Assembly (NCBI RefSeq): GCF_042242105.1
Contig: NC_092019.1
Location: 12,148,328 to 12,212,327, forward strand
Length of the DNA stretch: 64,000 nt
Reading direction: 5' to 3'
Source of the DNA: Pempheris klunzingeri
Lineage: Eukaryota > Chordata > Actinopteri > Acropomatiformes > Pempheridae
Part shown: positions 1 to 12,207 of the stretch, in pieces
Numbering within the stretch: the stretch's first letter is position 1
How the letters are laid out: each line of letters opens with the position of its first letter
Notes under the pieces: generated by a model
The model's input: only the letters and a program-made list of their open reading frames with translations
What the model was told of the DNA's origin: nothing
The model's database searches: none
Position numbers and translations under genes: made by a program

Positions 1-2086
1 GTGCTGCAGCAGTTGACGATGTTTCCGTTTCCCTCTGCGTTGACTGAGGCGGTTGAGGCCGCTCCTGTGCACGTGGCCCTGCTGGAGCACTGCTTCACTA
101 TGGCTTTCACAGGGCCTGAACACACACACACACACACACACGCACACAGAGAAACAGCAGGGTATTATCCTATCACACATTTTCCCGCATTTTCACCACA
201 ATAAAACAACCAGACCTACATCTAAAAAGGAACTTTATTTTGATACATTAAGATTCATTAAGGCATTTTTAAATTAACACAGGCTCCACAGTACTTTCCT
301 CACCATAGATCTGACACTGTGTTTTCATTGTTACCTAGTATGTCGACAATAGTCATGCACGTGTCCAGCGGCTGCTGACATTCCTGTGTGTTCTTGTTGC
401 ATTCTTCATTGGTGGCAGAAGAGCTGCACACGTAGCAATCCAGTACCAGCACTGCAGGCAGCGGGAACGAGGCACAGACAGAGGAAATCAGATAATCAGA
501 AAAATATAAGAATATAGCAAAGCATCAAAGATAGAACATGATTTGGAGACCCGCGTTTTGAAGTAGACAACATATATTACACAAGAGAAATAATATTGAG
601 ACATTTTTGGACATTTTAATATTAAGTTGATGGTTAGATGTGTATTCCTACCTCTGATTGTAGAAGGAGCCTGGTCTGTTTTAATATAGACGTCCTCTTC
701 ATTCATTTATTCACTTGAATGAAGGTCATGTTTTAATACTCAGTTGATTTTTCGATATTTTAGAATCCTAATGAAGTTAAGGCTTAGCCTCTCAGTTAAA
801 AATTGAGATATAATTAGATATAATGTAAATATTTTGAGAATTGGTATTAAAAATCACAACAGGCTAAAGTAGAGTTCATTTGACTGTAATGGAATCTGGC
901 AATCTTTTTATGACAGGAACTCCGATATTTCTGAGAATTATACACAAACGATGCACCCGGAGTTGTGCCTCCTTTAACAGTGCAAGTATTATGAATGAAA
1001 CACCAGGCTCCTGATTGTCTGCTCCTGCATTAACATCAACAAAAACCCTAAATTAAAAATAAAATGTACGTTTAAACTGCGGCAGACTGGGACGTATTAA
1101 ATATTTTCAGTCTGACTAGAGGAGGAAAATTATAGAACTAGACAAACCTTCACGATACTCTATAAAGTCACACTCATTAAAAATCTCCTGAAATAGATTT
1201 ACAGCTTCTCCCAAAGACAGCATTGTCTGAACTTGTCAGGCTTGCTTCTTTAATTATAAAGAGCAGTGAGTATTGAAAAGGAGGCTGCGTTCTGTTCCTC
1301 CCATTCAGACTTTATTGTTCTGCTTTCTTCTGATGCACCACAGCAATCGTGTACATCTAATTTTTTTTTTTTATACAGTAAATGCACCAAACTGGGATCA
1401 TATCCACATATTAGACAAAGTTAACAGTAAACATGTTGCACTGCAGGCTGGAAACAAAAATTAGACAGACGAGGCTGTTATTAAAACATTTTTTATTTCT
1501 ACAGTGCCTAAAGTTACAAATCTTTAATTAAACTTAATATCAGTCACAGTTTTCCTGCATTACTACATTAACCGTGGAGCCACTGAGACAAATGAACATT
1601 AGAGGTGCCTAAAACTCCGACACGAGTTAATTATTAATCAAGACAAAGAAAGAGCAGGACTCTGCACTGATAAATACAACACAGCCACCCTGATGATAAA
1701 ACCCCTCAAGTTTTTTTATTCATACTTTTTTTGGATAAATCTGTTGCTTTACTATTATACAGTAACTATTAATATAAAGCAAGTCTGTACACTTTTAAGG
1801 ACAACTGATTTGTTCAGGATTTTATTCTCCCTGATGTTTTTAGTAACACTAAAACGCCCACCCTCCCTTGTTCCCCTACAAGATTTACACATAACATCAC
1901 TCCTTCAGAGCTAAGCCCCTGATGTCCCACTTACCACCCTTCTCCTGTCGTCATATAAAAGCCACAAGTGAGTTTGGTCCTGAAAAAAAAAAAACCTTTG
2001 ACCTCCAGTTTGAGGAGTCTGAGATTAACTTCCATACCTGGAGAGACGAGGACGGAGAGGAGCACGAGGCTGAGCAGCATCTTCAT
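1..2086 (-). CDS. Ly6/uPAR-domain (three-finger) protein, partial
   Basis: Three coding exons on the minus strand: 2086-2038 (signal peptide beginning MKMLLSLVLL), 451-335, and 115-1, which runs off the window. Both junctions are phase 1 with GT-AG sites. Joined, the mature N-terminus reads LDCYVC, then a spaced cysteine series, and ends near the window edge with NCCS. This is the usual Ly6/CD59 arrangement in which a CC doublet precedes the final C-N. The family makes small secreted or GPI-anchored three-finger proteins; the C-terminal part that would show a GPI signal lies outside the window, so the anchor is not proven. The gene order (signal exon, first half, second half) matches the family. 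Which Ly6 member it is cannot be told from this fragment. Intron 2 carries a CA microsatellite next to the acceptor of the last exon. Confidence 0.82.
115..146. repeat. CA microsatellite
   Basis: A (CA)n run of about 25 bases directly beside the splice acceptor of the last visible Ly6 exon. Length variation here could affect the polypyrimidine context of that acceptor (inference). Confidence 0.8.
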
Positions 2087-2089
2087 TCA

Positions 2090-4874
2090 GGTGTCGGTGT
2101 CTGTTCACCACCCAAACTTCCGCCAGCTGCTGGCAGACCTGGTGTGCCCTGCTGTGTGTGTGTGTGTGTGTTTGGTTTCAATTGTTTGTTTTACAGGAGC
2201 ACTTCATCACAGCGGTTCCACCCACACCATCATCCACCATCATGGCACTGAAACCATCTCATAACTCTGTAAAAATGTGTGCGTGTGCGTGTGTGTGGGA
2301 CATTCCTACATCCTGTTATGGTTTCACAGATACTTGTCCTTTATTTATCTGCTGTCAATCACAGACACAATGTGGTCTTTTGAGTGAAAGCAGCCATTAA
2401 ATGAAACACAGTTTGTGTCTCTGCAGGCAGAGGAAACGGGTATTATGTCATGACTTTCAGTACATTCAGTTCAACCCGTGCTGCAGAGCTACAAGTGCTG
2501 CTGGTTTTACTTTTCTTTAGTCAAAAAGCAGCTCCCATTTCTCTCCAACTACAACCTCTGTGAATACAATTAGCGTGAGAAAGTGCTGAAATCACCAGAA
2601 AGCCACAGTCTGGCGACCTGAGAGGTCTGATGGGGATGTAGTCTAAGGTCCCGATATTAATGGTGATCGATATAAAAGGTGATCGGTGAATGTGTGATTA
2701 TATTGTAACTCAATTATGGTCTAATTTTGTTCCTCTGACGACCCTCCACTGGTTCCTGAAAACACTAAAGCGCTGCACAAATAAGGTCTTGCTAAATAGA
2801 CCATACAAAAGTGTTCCTGTGAATAAATAACAAAAAACAAAGACATTTTTTGCAAGGAGATATGAGGATTTTAAAAACATGCATTACTTGAAGACTCACG
2901 TCATCCTCATATCTGTCATTGCATATCTGTCCAGTGTGACTCAGGAATGCGCCAGCACACACCCAGCACACACCCAGCGAGCACATACACAAATACACTT
3001 TTTTGTAGGTAACATTTATTTTAACACCAAACCTGAACCTTAAATGGAACACAGTGATGATATTTATTCACTCCTTCAGCAATAAGACAAACAAACAAAC
3101 ACACACACACACAAATCACATCCACAAAGTATGAAACTTCCTCAGAAGACAGAAACCAGTCAAGCGGACACCATAATTACCTGTCTGATGTCTGTGCTGA
3201 TTAGTCTCCTGACTGTTGATGGACACACCGGTAGCTGTTAGCTGTTCTAATTTCCAGAAACCTTAAAGCCAGTTTCATTTTTATTTTTATTCCATATCAT
3301 TAAAAAAATAACAAGCAGGACAAAGTGCTGAAATTTTTTCAAAACTGAAGTTTGCAAATTATTTTCCAGCTCAAGCAGTTCAGTCAGCAAAGAAGCAGAA
3401 GTTATCGCAGAAATCAGTGAAATACAAACACAGTAAACATGTTGGTAAGATTGAGTATTTTTCGTATTATGTGGTGAATCAAAGGAAACAGGTTGATTCT
3501 TTCATAAAGCAGCTATACTGTATGTTGTGAGTCAAAATGCACCGCAGGGATTTCATGCATGCAATCGGGATGTTAAAAGTAAGTGGTCAACTTGCTGGCA
3601 ATAGTTTTTACACTGTTTTTAGGTGAAGTTAATGCAGCAAGGTCAGTTAAAAAAACTTCACCGGACACAGACAGTGGAAGTAACTCAGTATGTAACACGA
3701 GGGTGAACATTAGGGATGACAATATACAAATGAGACTTTAATGACGTTACATGATATATATGACTAACATTTAACCTACACATCAGGTAGATTAAACTGG
3801 ACGAAGAGTAAAAAGTGCTTTATGTAGCTTGCTGATCTCTGAGTCTGTGCAGCTTATCTACAACCTCACCTCATTGCACACGTGTGTTGCAAAGCCATGC
3901 AATGTTCAAATCACTGGACATTATTTTAAATTCTAGCCAGGATCAAAAAGTCTCTAAAGAAACCACAAATGTTGAGTTTATTGTGCAGAATAATATTCAT
4001 TGGATGTAATTGTGCAACCATAACAGTGATGCTGTCTTGGGTTTGAATATATAAGATTATGTGAGCGTAAGTGTGTTATCGTTCATTTTATGCCTCCCCC
4101 AGCTTCAGTCAAACGCTGGAGCAAGCATACAGTACAGAACACACTGTATGTGCATCAATCTGTACAAAAACTATGTTAAAAACACTTTTTTCTTAAAGTC
4201 ATTTTAAAGGGAGAATCATGGGTCAAGCCTATGACCCCTAAATGTATGCATAAACTCCTTAGGTGTGCATAAAGATATGAAGCGAGCAAAATTACGACCG
4301 GTGATGCAATGCTGTTGTTGTTATTCTCCTCGAACGTCAGCCCAGCGAAACGTGCAGCTGAGTGTCTGTAGATGAATGAGCTCAGTCACTGCGGCAGTAA
4401 AGGGGAAGCTTCATCCATGCCAAGCAAAAAAGCCGCAGCACCACGAGTGTACAGCAGCGAAGATTCAGAAGCAGGACAGCTCGTCGTCTTGGACCAGTTT
4501 GAAGCTGCTGTGGCATACGTGTCCGGCCTGAGTGACCAATTCAAGTCTTCAGTGTTGTTTCAAAGATGGGTTTTTGTGCATTCGTTTCTAGAAAAAGGAA
4601 GTAGGAGAATTTATCTCCTCCTTATTGAGTCTTTAGTTTCTTGTTGTGGGTCCCAGACTCTCGCCTTCTGGCCTTGGTAGCGTAACACCTGGTACAGATA
4701 CAAGAATAAAGCAGTTATTTTATATCCATAAAAATAGTCATTCAGGTAGATGGTGAGTAGAAAACATTGATAGATGTACTGAAAACTGTCAGCAACAGCA
4801 AAAAACAGTTAAAAGTTATGAATTATAGATAGAAATTCTACTTGACACAAGTCTGCTGCCCTTATTCACTGTGT
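2090..4874. other. Intergenic: Ly6 gene to clptm1l-like 3' end
   Basis: No supported gene. It contains a TG run near 2154-2172 just upstream of the Ly6 start, AT-rich unique-looking sequence, and one 102-codon open frame at 4372-4680 (plus) whose product I do not recognise and for which no splice partner is visible. The region from 4874 downward should hold the clptm1l-like 3' UTR. Confidence 0.5.
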
Positions 4875-7800
4875 CTAAAGCATTTGAGTGTCTTTGTTGA
4901 TGTGTATGTTTTGTAGTATCGTGTGTGGAGTGTCCCACCTCCGCTGGTAGAGGTAGAGGAAGAATAGGAGCTCGTCTCTGAAGCAGGAAAGTTGATGAGA
5001 GGAGGAGAAGGAGCCAGAGGAGGAGAAAAAGGAGGCACAGGAGCACAGATCTGAGATCAGTGTGTTCACTCCCTGGTGATGAGAGATGAGAGTGAATCAA
5101 ACTGGTCTTCCAACTGTAACCTGAAGACAGTAAACCACTGAAATCACTGTAAAACGGTACAAAGTTGCATCTCAGGTCGTCTAGTCCTGGCTGCTCAAAG
5201 TTTGTTACTGTTACTGTTTGCAGTCACACTCACTCTGTACATCAACACTGTCCCCTGCAGGTGACTCACAGACTTCAGCTGGTCCAGAGAGACCGGTGGA
5301 GACAGGCAGGAGGAGAGACAGGTAAATTATTTCATTTCACTTAGCATAATGATGAGATAACGTGGTAATGAATCCACTTATAAAGGCTAGTGTTGCAGTT
5401 GCAGGACGGACCTTGTGGTTAATGAAGAGCTGTGGGGCCATAGACAGGAAGCCCAAGGCGTACACGCCTGAGAGGAGGGAGTGAAAGTATTAAATGTACC
5501 CCTTTAGTTTTATATTAACTCTTAGTGTGCTGTATTGATAAGCAAAGCTGACAAAAATTAAAGTAAGTATATTTAAAAAAAAAAACAAATAAAAGGGAAT
5601 CAACTCACCGGTCACCAGGCTGTTGATCAACCAGGAATAGTAGCTGTCAACAAAATACAGTTTAATGTTAATAATCAGAAGTGCATTTATATGTTTTTAG
5701 CTTTTTATTGTATGAGTAGCAGCTGCTGTCTGTGCACATAATGCCAATTAGATAAGAGATTTTAAAAACCCAAAACATCTTACTTTTATTCAAGAAACAT
5801 TCAGATCTGATTTGAATCTAACTGGAGAGAGAGTATGTGATGAAATGTTACAAGTAGACTGCATGAGACAACATTTACACTATGTGGGGAAAAAAACCTG
5901 AATACAGTGATCAGCTCACCTCTTTTGGCGTAAGTAGGCCAGTGAGAAAATAGCTCCACTGATACACAGAGGATAAACCAAGTAGGACAAGTATCTGGAC
6001 GCCTACGGAGATAATATCCATGGACAAAATATTAAAATCAAACAAAGCCTGAGGCAGAGTGTGAAATCGGACAAGGATAAGATGCTGATACCTGCGTATC
6101 ATACTCTACTGTCTTCCTCTCTTCTTCATCCAGCTTATGCACCTACAGGAGGCAGGATTGTGTTGGAAAAAAATGAATTGCGCATAAAAACTGCTGTGAT
6201 GGATGGCTAAATGGCGCCGTACTCACATGAAGCCTGGAGCTTTTCCACTGCCACTGGATCTGAAACACTTTAAACACCTTCCATACCTGACCGGATGACA
6301 GTTATGACAGTTTAGTTTGTCCGTTTTTGATTTTTATTTGACACTTCCTGTTGGAGGAGACTGAATACCTCTATGCACGCTCCCAGTCCGACAGGAAGCA
6401 GCACTAGCAGACTGGTCTCCTCGAGCAGATGGAGGAAAATCAGCAACGTACTGAGACTACGCCACAGAACTACAAACAGAGAGGGAAGAGACGGGGGAAC
6501 GGTTAGGTCCTAACTTTAACTGCTTACTGTGGTAGATCAGCGTGGTTCATAACTGCTGGTAAGCCCTCCTACAAACCCTATGGCATTGCAGGCTAATTCA
6601 AAAAAGTCAAGCTTGTATAGTTTGATGATCTTCTTACCCGACTTCCTAGACATTCCCGCCATGCTCTTCTTTTTTCTCCATGAGCTGATGTCATTTTTGA
6701 GAGCCAAAAACTCACAAATGAGCTGTTGAGCACCACATGTGGAGAAAACAATACTTTTAATTTTCCAATGCTCCACTTTCAGTATGCCTCAGTTGTCACG
6801 TGTCCTCTTTACACACTATGCTACGCAGAGAGAGTGGGATTTATAAAATAATTCCAGATTCATGAGTTGGAGTCGATTGTGTGGGGAATGGTGGGGGTTT
6901 TTTTTGTGGTGTTGTATAATCTTACTTGCAGAGCTGTGATGAGTGCGGTCAACACTAACAGGTAGAGGTTGGAGCCCACCAACGTTTCTTTGATCTCATC
7001 GATGTTCTCCTCTGTGAAGCCTGGGCAAACGCAAAGATGCAGGTTTGAAGGATTTAGTTCAGCTCAATCTCCTGACAGTGGGACTGTACATTAATTAGGT
7101 TTTGTCCACATCTAAAAACTGTAACATGCTGTCAAAATGACTCAAATATAATAAGGTTACTCTATTCTATTATCTCGTTCTAATCAGGGGGTTGAATTAT
7201 TTTGAGACTGCAGCAGTCATTAAAAGTGGCATATTGAGTTGAATTTGGAGAAATCGCCTGTAATATTAGTTGTGTTGAGCTATTTCAATTGTCCTTGTTT
7301 GAGTTGTTCATTGAACGCAACTGACAGTTTGTACATTTTGCCAAAACACCTCATTTGCAATGGGGGTTGAATAATTATAGGTGCAACTGTATCTATCATT
7401 TGTCCTCAGAGCTATCAAATATCATGTGAATGCACCAAAATGTTGCTGACCCAGAGACCATATCCATATCTGTAATCTTATTATCTCACCAAACTGTCTC
7501 AGAGAGTAAACCACATCCTGTAGATGCACCCAGAACCTGAAACCCCTCAAAGAGATCCCCTCGTAGGACACAGTCAGAGGGAGCTGAGCAGTGCTGCTGC
7601 TGATCTCCTGTCAATGTACGGAGACGAAGATGTAAGGTCATGGTGTTTACTGGACAAAGTTTCGCTGAGTGTGCAAAATCGTCATACCACGAGGTCTCTG
7701 ACTCTGAAGCTGAGCTCGTTAACCAGCAGCAGAGGGAGGTAGATCATCCGTCGGCCTTCCTGAGAGCTACAAGGAGACACAGGAAGAAGGTTTCATTTAA

Positions 7801-10769
7801 ACACACACACACACACACACACACTTGGGGCAGATTCCTTATTTACAGCCGGGTGGAGTTGCAAGGATAGTATGTACAAATATCACTTTAGGATCTAGGT
7901 TTGTCTGATCGCTGATGAACAGACGACTCTCCACTCACAAGTGTATTTCTACAGCTGCAGCATATTTTCCAACTATTTATTGTCTTTAAACTGAGTCATT
8001 TATGAAAGAACTACATAAATCAGTGGTCATCAACTCTGGGGAACCCCTCCAAAGGATCACATGGTACACAAACACGAAAATCTGTTTTTTCCTGACTTTT
8101 GTTTCAAATCTTTGCTTCTTAATTACTCAAAGATTTTACCTCCTGATGCGTGGACATATGCATCCTATGACGAGTGGCCACAAATAGACACCGCTTTATT
8201 TTAAGGGGTAGTAAGAATAGGTTGGAAACCAATTATGTATTTAAGCGATTTATAGTATGGTATACAGTAGTAGTAGCAGTACAGGATATACAGATAAGAT
8301 AGATGCTTTCAGGGGATCCCTGGCTGTAATCTCTCTGTTACATATACATGACTATTGCACAGATTGGAGGCTGTTGATGCTTTTCCTGATGATATATATT
8401 GCTTGTAACTGTTTATATTACTTAAGAACACAAATTGCGTGTTTTATTTCCTATTGTTAATAAACTCTTCATAAATAAAGCAGAACAAAATGTTACAGCA
8501 CTGGAGGAAACTGATGAGAAGCAGCAATAAAGCACAAGTCAGCAGCACTCTGACTGATCACCTGGCGCTGACCTCCACAGCTTCGTGTGACTTACACTCT
8601 CATGTAGCGCCGCACATCACTCGGAAGCCCCGCCTTGTTGAAGGTAAAGTCCTCTGACATCATCGTGATTGACAGGTGAGGCCTCCAGTGGGATACAGGA
8701 CTCTCTGATCTGGGACTCGGCCTCTGACGGAGCCACAAACATAACTTATTTGCAGCAAGGCCACACGTCTAAATCAGCCGTAAAGGTGACATGGTGGCTG
8801 AAATATGAGCGGGCTGTGACGGATGCTGAGTTCATCTTTACCTCCTGCATGTCTCTCTGCCCCTCTGTGTGTGTGGGAGCGATGTAGGTGGTGAGCTGAG
8901 CTGCGTAGTGGACCTCTCTGCTGTCCTCCAGAGGTGAAACACCGGCTTTGTGAACGTACACGACTGCATACAGAGTGCCGTTAGCTCGAGTCTCCTGTGG
9001 CAGAGACACATTCACCTGCCTAAGAGAGAAGAGAGCAAGGTGAGTGAGTGAGCAGAAGCAGAGGGGGACATCAACTTAGCCAGCTGGACAGAAATGGACA
9101 AATAAGCTTGATAAATAATGTTCACCAGTGTATTGTTAGTGTTACAACATTAGCTACAGTGGTGTGAAAAAGTATTTGCCCCCTTGCAGATTTCTTCTGT
9201 TTTTGCTTTATTGTCACACTTACATGTTTCAGATCATCAAACCAATTTTAATATCAGACATAGATGACCTGAGTAAACACAAAAAGCAGTTTTTAAATGA
9301 TGATTTCATTTATTAAGGGAAAAAAGCTATCCAAACCAACCTGGCCCTATGTGAAAAAGTAATTGCCCCCTAAACCTAATAACTGATTGTGCCACCCTTG
9401 GCGGCAACAACTGCAACCAAGCGTTTGCAATAACTGGCGATGAGTCTTTCACATCGCTGTGGGGGAATTTTGGCCCACTCTTCTTTGCAGAATTGTCTTA
9501 ATTCAGCCACATTGGAGGGTTTTCGAGCATGAACGGCCTGTTTAAGGTCATGCTACAGCATCTACAAATACTTTTTCTCACCACTGTATTAGGATAAAGA
9601 AGGTTCCCACACACAGATCTATGTATCGCTTTATTTTTAGGACCTAATTACACGGCATAGACCTAATTATGTGGAAACCTCTTTTATCAGTTTGCACTTT
9701 TTTAATCTTCCAGCGCCTCAGCAAAGATCCAGCCAGGCGGAGCAGTGGTCATCATCCTACATTAATAATCTCTACAATGCCAGAGATTTACACTCCTCAT
9801 TCATTTCAAATAAACATTTAACAAACAAAAGCCCTTTTCCTTTGCAGCCGCTGCTGTGTCAGCATGTCAAACTCACCTCTCAAATGTAGAGTGGGGGTCA
9901 AATGGGTCTATTTTTACAGCGAGGTTGAGCTGGCTGTTGTCTGGCAGGAGGCAGGTGAAGACACTCAGCTGGATGGAACAAGAGAGAGAAGCAGATTCAA
10001 ACGCAGTCTTTCCATTTTTAAAAAAGCTGTGGGTCTGATTCCAAACTGAGGTGCAACTGCAGACATTAAATAAATCAGCAATATATGTGTACATTGTGTA
10101 ATATATGTACATTGTGTTTGTTTTAATGACCCAGCTGACCTGAAACTAAACTTACTGAGGATGAACTTCCTGCATGAGAATTATTTATCATTTTTGCGAA
10201 GACATTATTGTGATACAGTATTACACCAAAGCTCCAAACATGGATTACCTCCATCATATAAAGCACCAAAGTGTGGCTCATCGTGGTTAATGGTTCATCC
10301 TGACATAAACATCCTTCTCTGTATTGAAATAAACTAACACAAAAGTCATGTCATCTCCAAAAACTAAAGCCCAAAACCAAACCGGTTTTGCAGACAACAC
10401 ATGATTTGCTAAAGGTTTCATGTTTATGATGAAAAGGCAGTTAAGTTATGCTCAACCTAACAACCAGGCCCATGCACTTGTGTCTAGAGTTGGATTTGAC
10501 ACGAGGAGTTTTGGGTTCCCTGTTTTGTCTCAGGAGGAGTAAGACTATTACAACAGGCCTGTACTAACCTGTAGTCTGGGTCTTGCTGCCAGGTAGGAGG
10601 TGATGCAGAGCTCTCCTCTGCCTCCGTCGCAGGGTTTAGTGTTGAGGAAGCCGTACAGCAGCCACACGGTGTGGAGCATATACACCACAAAGACCCCGAG
10701 CAGCAGCTTAGCGACCGAGCTCCTCTTCCCGCTGCTGTCCGCGGGCTTCGAGCAACACGATGGGAACAT
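4875..10769 (-). CDS. clptm1l: CLPTM1-like protein (CRR9 family), divergent copy
   Basis: Sixteen coding exons: 10769-10569, 9968-9877, 9019-8842, 8723-8596, 7766-7688, 7607-7490, 7020-6926, 6722-6638, 6469-6369, 6286-6227, 6142-6092, 6002-5920, 5643-5609, 5467-5412, 5278-5234, 5072-4875. Phases agree throughout and give 534 aa, close to the roughly 538 aa of human CLPTM1L. Recognised blocks include LLGVFVVYMLHTVW, ETRANGTLYA, SHWRPHLSI, LKNDISSWRKKKSM, RKTVEYDTQ, YSWLINSLV and SCFRDELLFFLYLYQ. The family are multi-pass membrane proteins of the ER/Golgi; CLPTM1L has been reported as a GlcN-PI scramblase for GPI synthesis. Many positions differ from the human protein. The last exon has a Ser/Cys-rich stretch where human has a hydrophobic segment, and an unrelated C-terminal tail (see findings). 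The exon 14 donor is GTCCGT, weaker than the others. It may be a fish paralogue rather than the one-to-one orthologue. Confidence 0.88.
7186..7391. mobile_element. Tc1/mariner-like MITE fragment
   Basis: Ends in a block GGGGGTTGAATAATTAT followed by GTGCAACTGTA, which I recall as the terminus of an abundant fish non-autonomous Tc1-type element. A related GGGGGTTGAATTATTTTGAG block begins near 7187. It lies in the clptm1l-like intron between exons 6 and 7. The left terminus is not clearly resolved. Confidence 0.45.
9155..9588. mobile_element. Tc1/mariner-type MITE
   Basis: The left terminus CAGTGGTGTGAAAAAGTATT (from 9157) and the right terminus ending AATACTTTTTCTCACCACTG (to 9586) are imperfect inverted repeats flanked by TA on both sides (9155-9156 and 9587-9588). 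The internal sequence contains no intact reading frame. The element sits in clptm1l-like intron 2 and matches a remembered fish repeat of about 430 bp. Confidence 0.8.
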
Positions 10770-12207
10770 GGCAGCTACCGATGCGCGATATCAACAGCGG
10801 GGAAAAAAATAGCATAAAAACATGGACGTGGTCTGGCGTGAGGACGGAGGTGTTTATAATCGGATTCAGAGTCGACACAGTAAAATCCCCACGCTTCCTC
10901 CGTGCCACAGCATCCTTCCGGTTATCTGCATCCAGCGGAGATGCTGATGCTGCTGACGACGCCTCGGCGGCCGCGCATGCGCCGTCTTCACTAATCCTGT
11001 GTCCACACATCTCCCGAAGCCAGACCAATGAGCCCACACATAGATATACAAAAGTGTACAAAAAGCCCCTGAATATTGATAAGCGAGCTGTGATGGGAAG
11101 TTTTTTTTATAGAAAACTCCAATGCTAGACACTTTTTTATTGGCGTCTAAATGTGGAGGCGCAATTGCACCGATTTTATCATCAGGTGTTTCATTTTTCA
11201 TAGCTTAGTGAGGTAAATGTTACACCTGAGCAGTGGTCCTCAGTTACACTTAGGCTACTGTATGTTTAAACTTTTTGGAAGAGTAACTTTAAAAATCAAA
11301 CCAAGACTAAACTAAAAATTAAACTAAAAAGTAACTTTAAGAAGTATCTAAAATGATAATACTATAATTTAATGTTAGCTAGGTCAGCTGTCAGAGCTCA
11401 GTGCTAATGCTAGCTAACATACACTGGAAAGCAGGACTGAAAAGTAAAATACCTCAGTGGTAATTTGTTAAGCTGGAGATTCAAGTACTTTTTTTAAAAT
11501 CTCTATCATGCGTTGTTTTTTCTTTTCCTGCTCATAATGTAAGTCATTTGTTTACAGTCTGAGTGAGTGACTGTGATCAGAGACGATCTTTGTCAGACTG
11601 CCGGGTGTCACCGCGGTGCATCATGGTCGGAAACAGCGCTTTAGCCTTCTGTCTGTCCTCCTGTGTGCTATGCTAACTCCTTCCATCATGCTAACAGGAA
11701 CATGTGTGTTTTCGGCCTAAAACACGGCCTAGAGAGCTGATTAAGGGAAGCGAACAGTCGGTGGCAGGTAGCTGACTTGTCTTACTTGTGTCTTCGTTAC
11801 TGTCACTGCGATTTTTAAATGGATAATTACTAAGAGTACGAGCTCCCCCTGAGACTAGCAGCTAAGCTAACTAGCATAACATTGAGAAGAAAGTAAGTGG
11901 AGCATGTGAGTAGCATCACAGGAGGCCATGATATTCAATATTTGCTCATATTGTGACTGTCGTGTGAGTTTCCAGTTCAGTTGGATCTGGACTGGGCTGA
12001 CAGGAGGCCGCTGAGGGATCAGTAATGACATAACTCAAGGATCATATACACTTTCAGCTGCTCACGCTCCTCCTGTATCCCTTTATATGTTGTCTTATGG
12101 GTGCTGAAGCGTGCCCTTCTTTTCCCCACCACCACTCCCTGCTGTTTCAGGTTTTATGATCCTGATCTTGCTGCAGCAGTGGTGAACATCAGCCCTCCAA
12201 ACCCAGT
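10770..12207. promoter_or_regulatory. Divergent clptm1l-like / mrs2 intergenic promoter region
   Basis: The two genes start in opposite directions 1.4 kb apart. The part nearest clptm1l is GC-rich with CpGs and holds a palindromic GCGCATGCGC at 10973-10982, the consensus NRF-1 site typical of TATA-less housekeeping promoters. A second CpG-bearing stretch lies near 11600-11640. No coding exon is supported here, although 5' UTR exons are expected. Confidence 0.55.
10973..10982. promoter_or_regulatory. NRF-1 palindrome
   Basis: Exact GCGCATGCGC, about 200 bases upstream of the clptm1l-like start codon. NRF-1 commonly drives nuclear genes for mitochondrial functions, which would suit mrs2 on the other side. 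Binding is inferred from the motif only. Confidence 0.6.

Noticed and set aside
1922-2264. Plus-strand frames of 98-109 codons
   Set aside because: Antisense to the Ly6 signal-peptide exon and extended by low-complexity CA/TG sequence.
4372-4680. 102-codon plus-strand frame (MNELSHCGSKGEASS...) near the clptm1l-like 3' end
   Set aside because: No recognised domain, no clear promoter, splice partner or homologue from memory. Kept only as an unassigned open frame.
4816-5100. Leu-rich hydrophobic frame overlapping the last clptm1l-like exon
   Set aside because: It is the wrong frame of the CTCCT-rich exon. The phase required by the upstream exons and the SCFRDELL homology select the other frame.
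10708-11201. Several 110-122 codon frames on both strands
   Set aside because: Shadows in the GC-rich divergent promoter region; none resembles a protein family.
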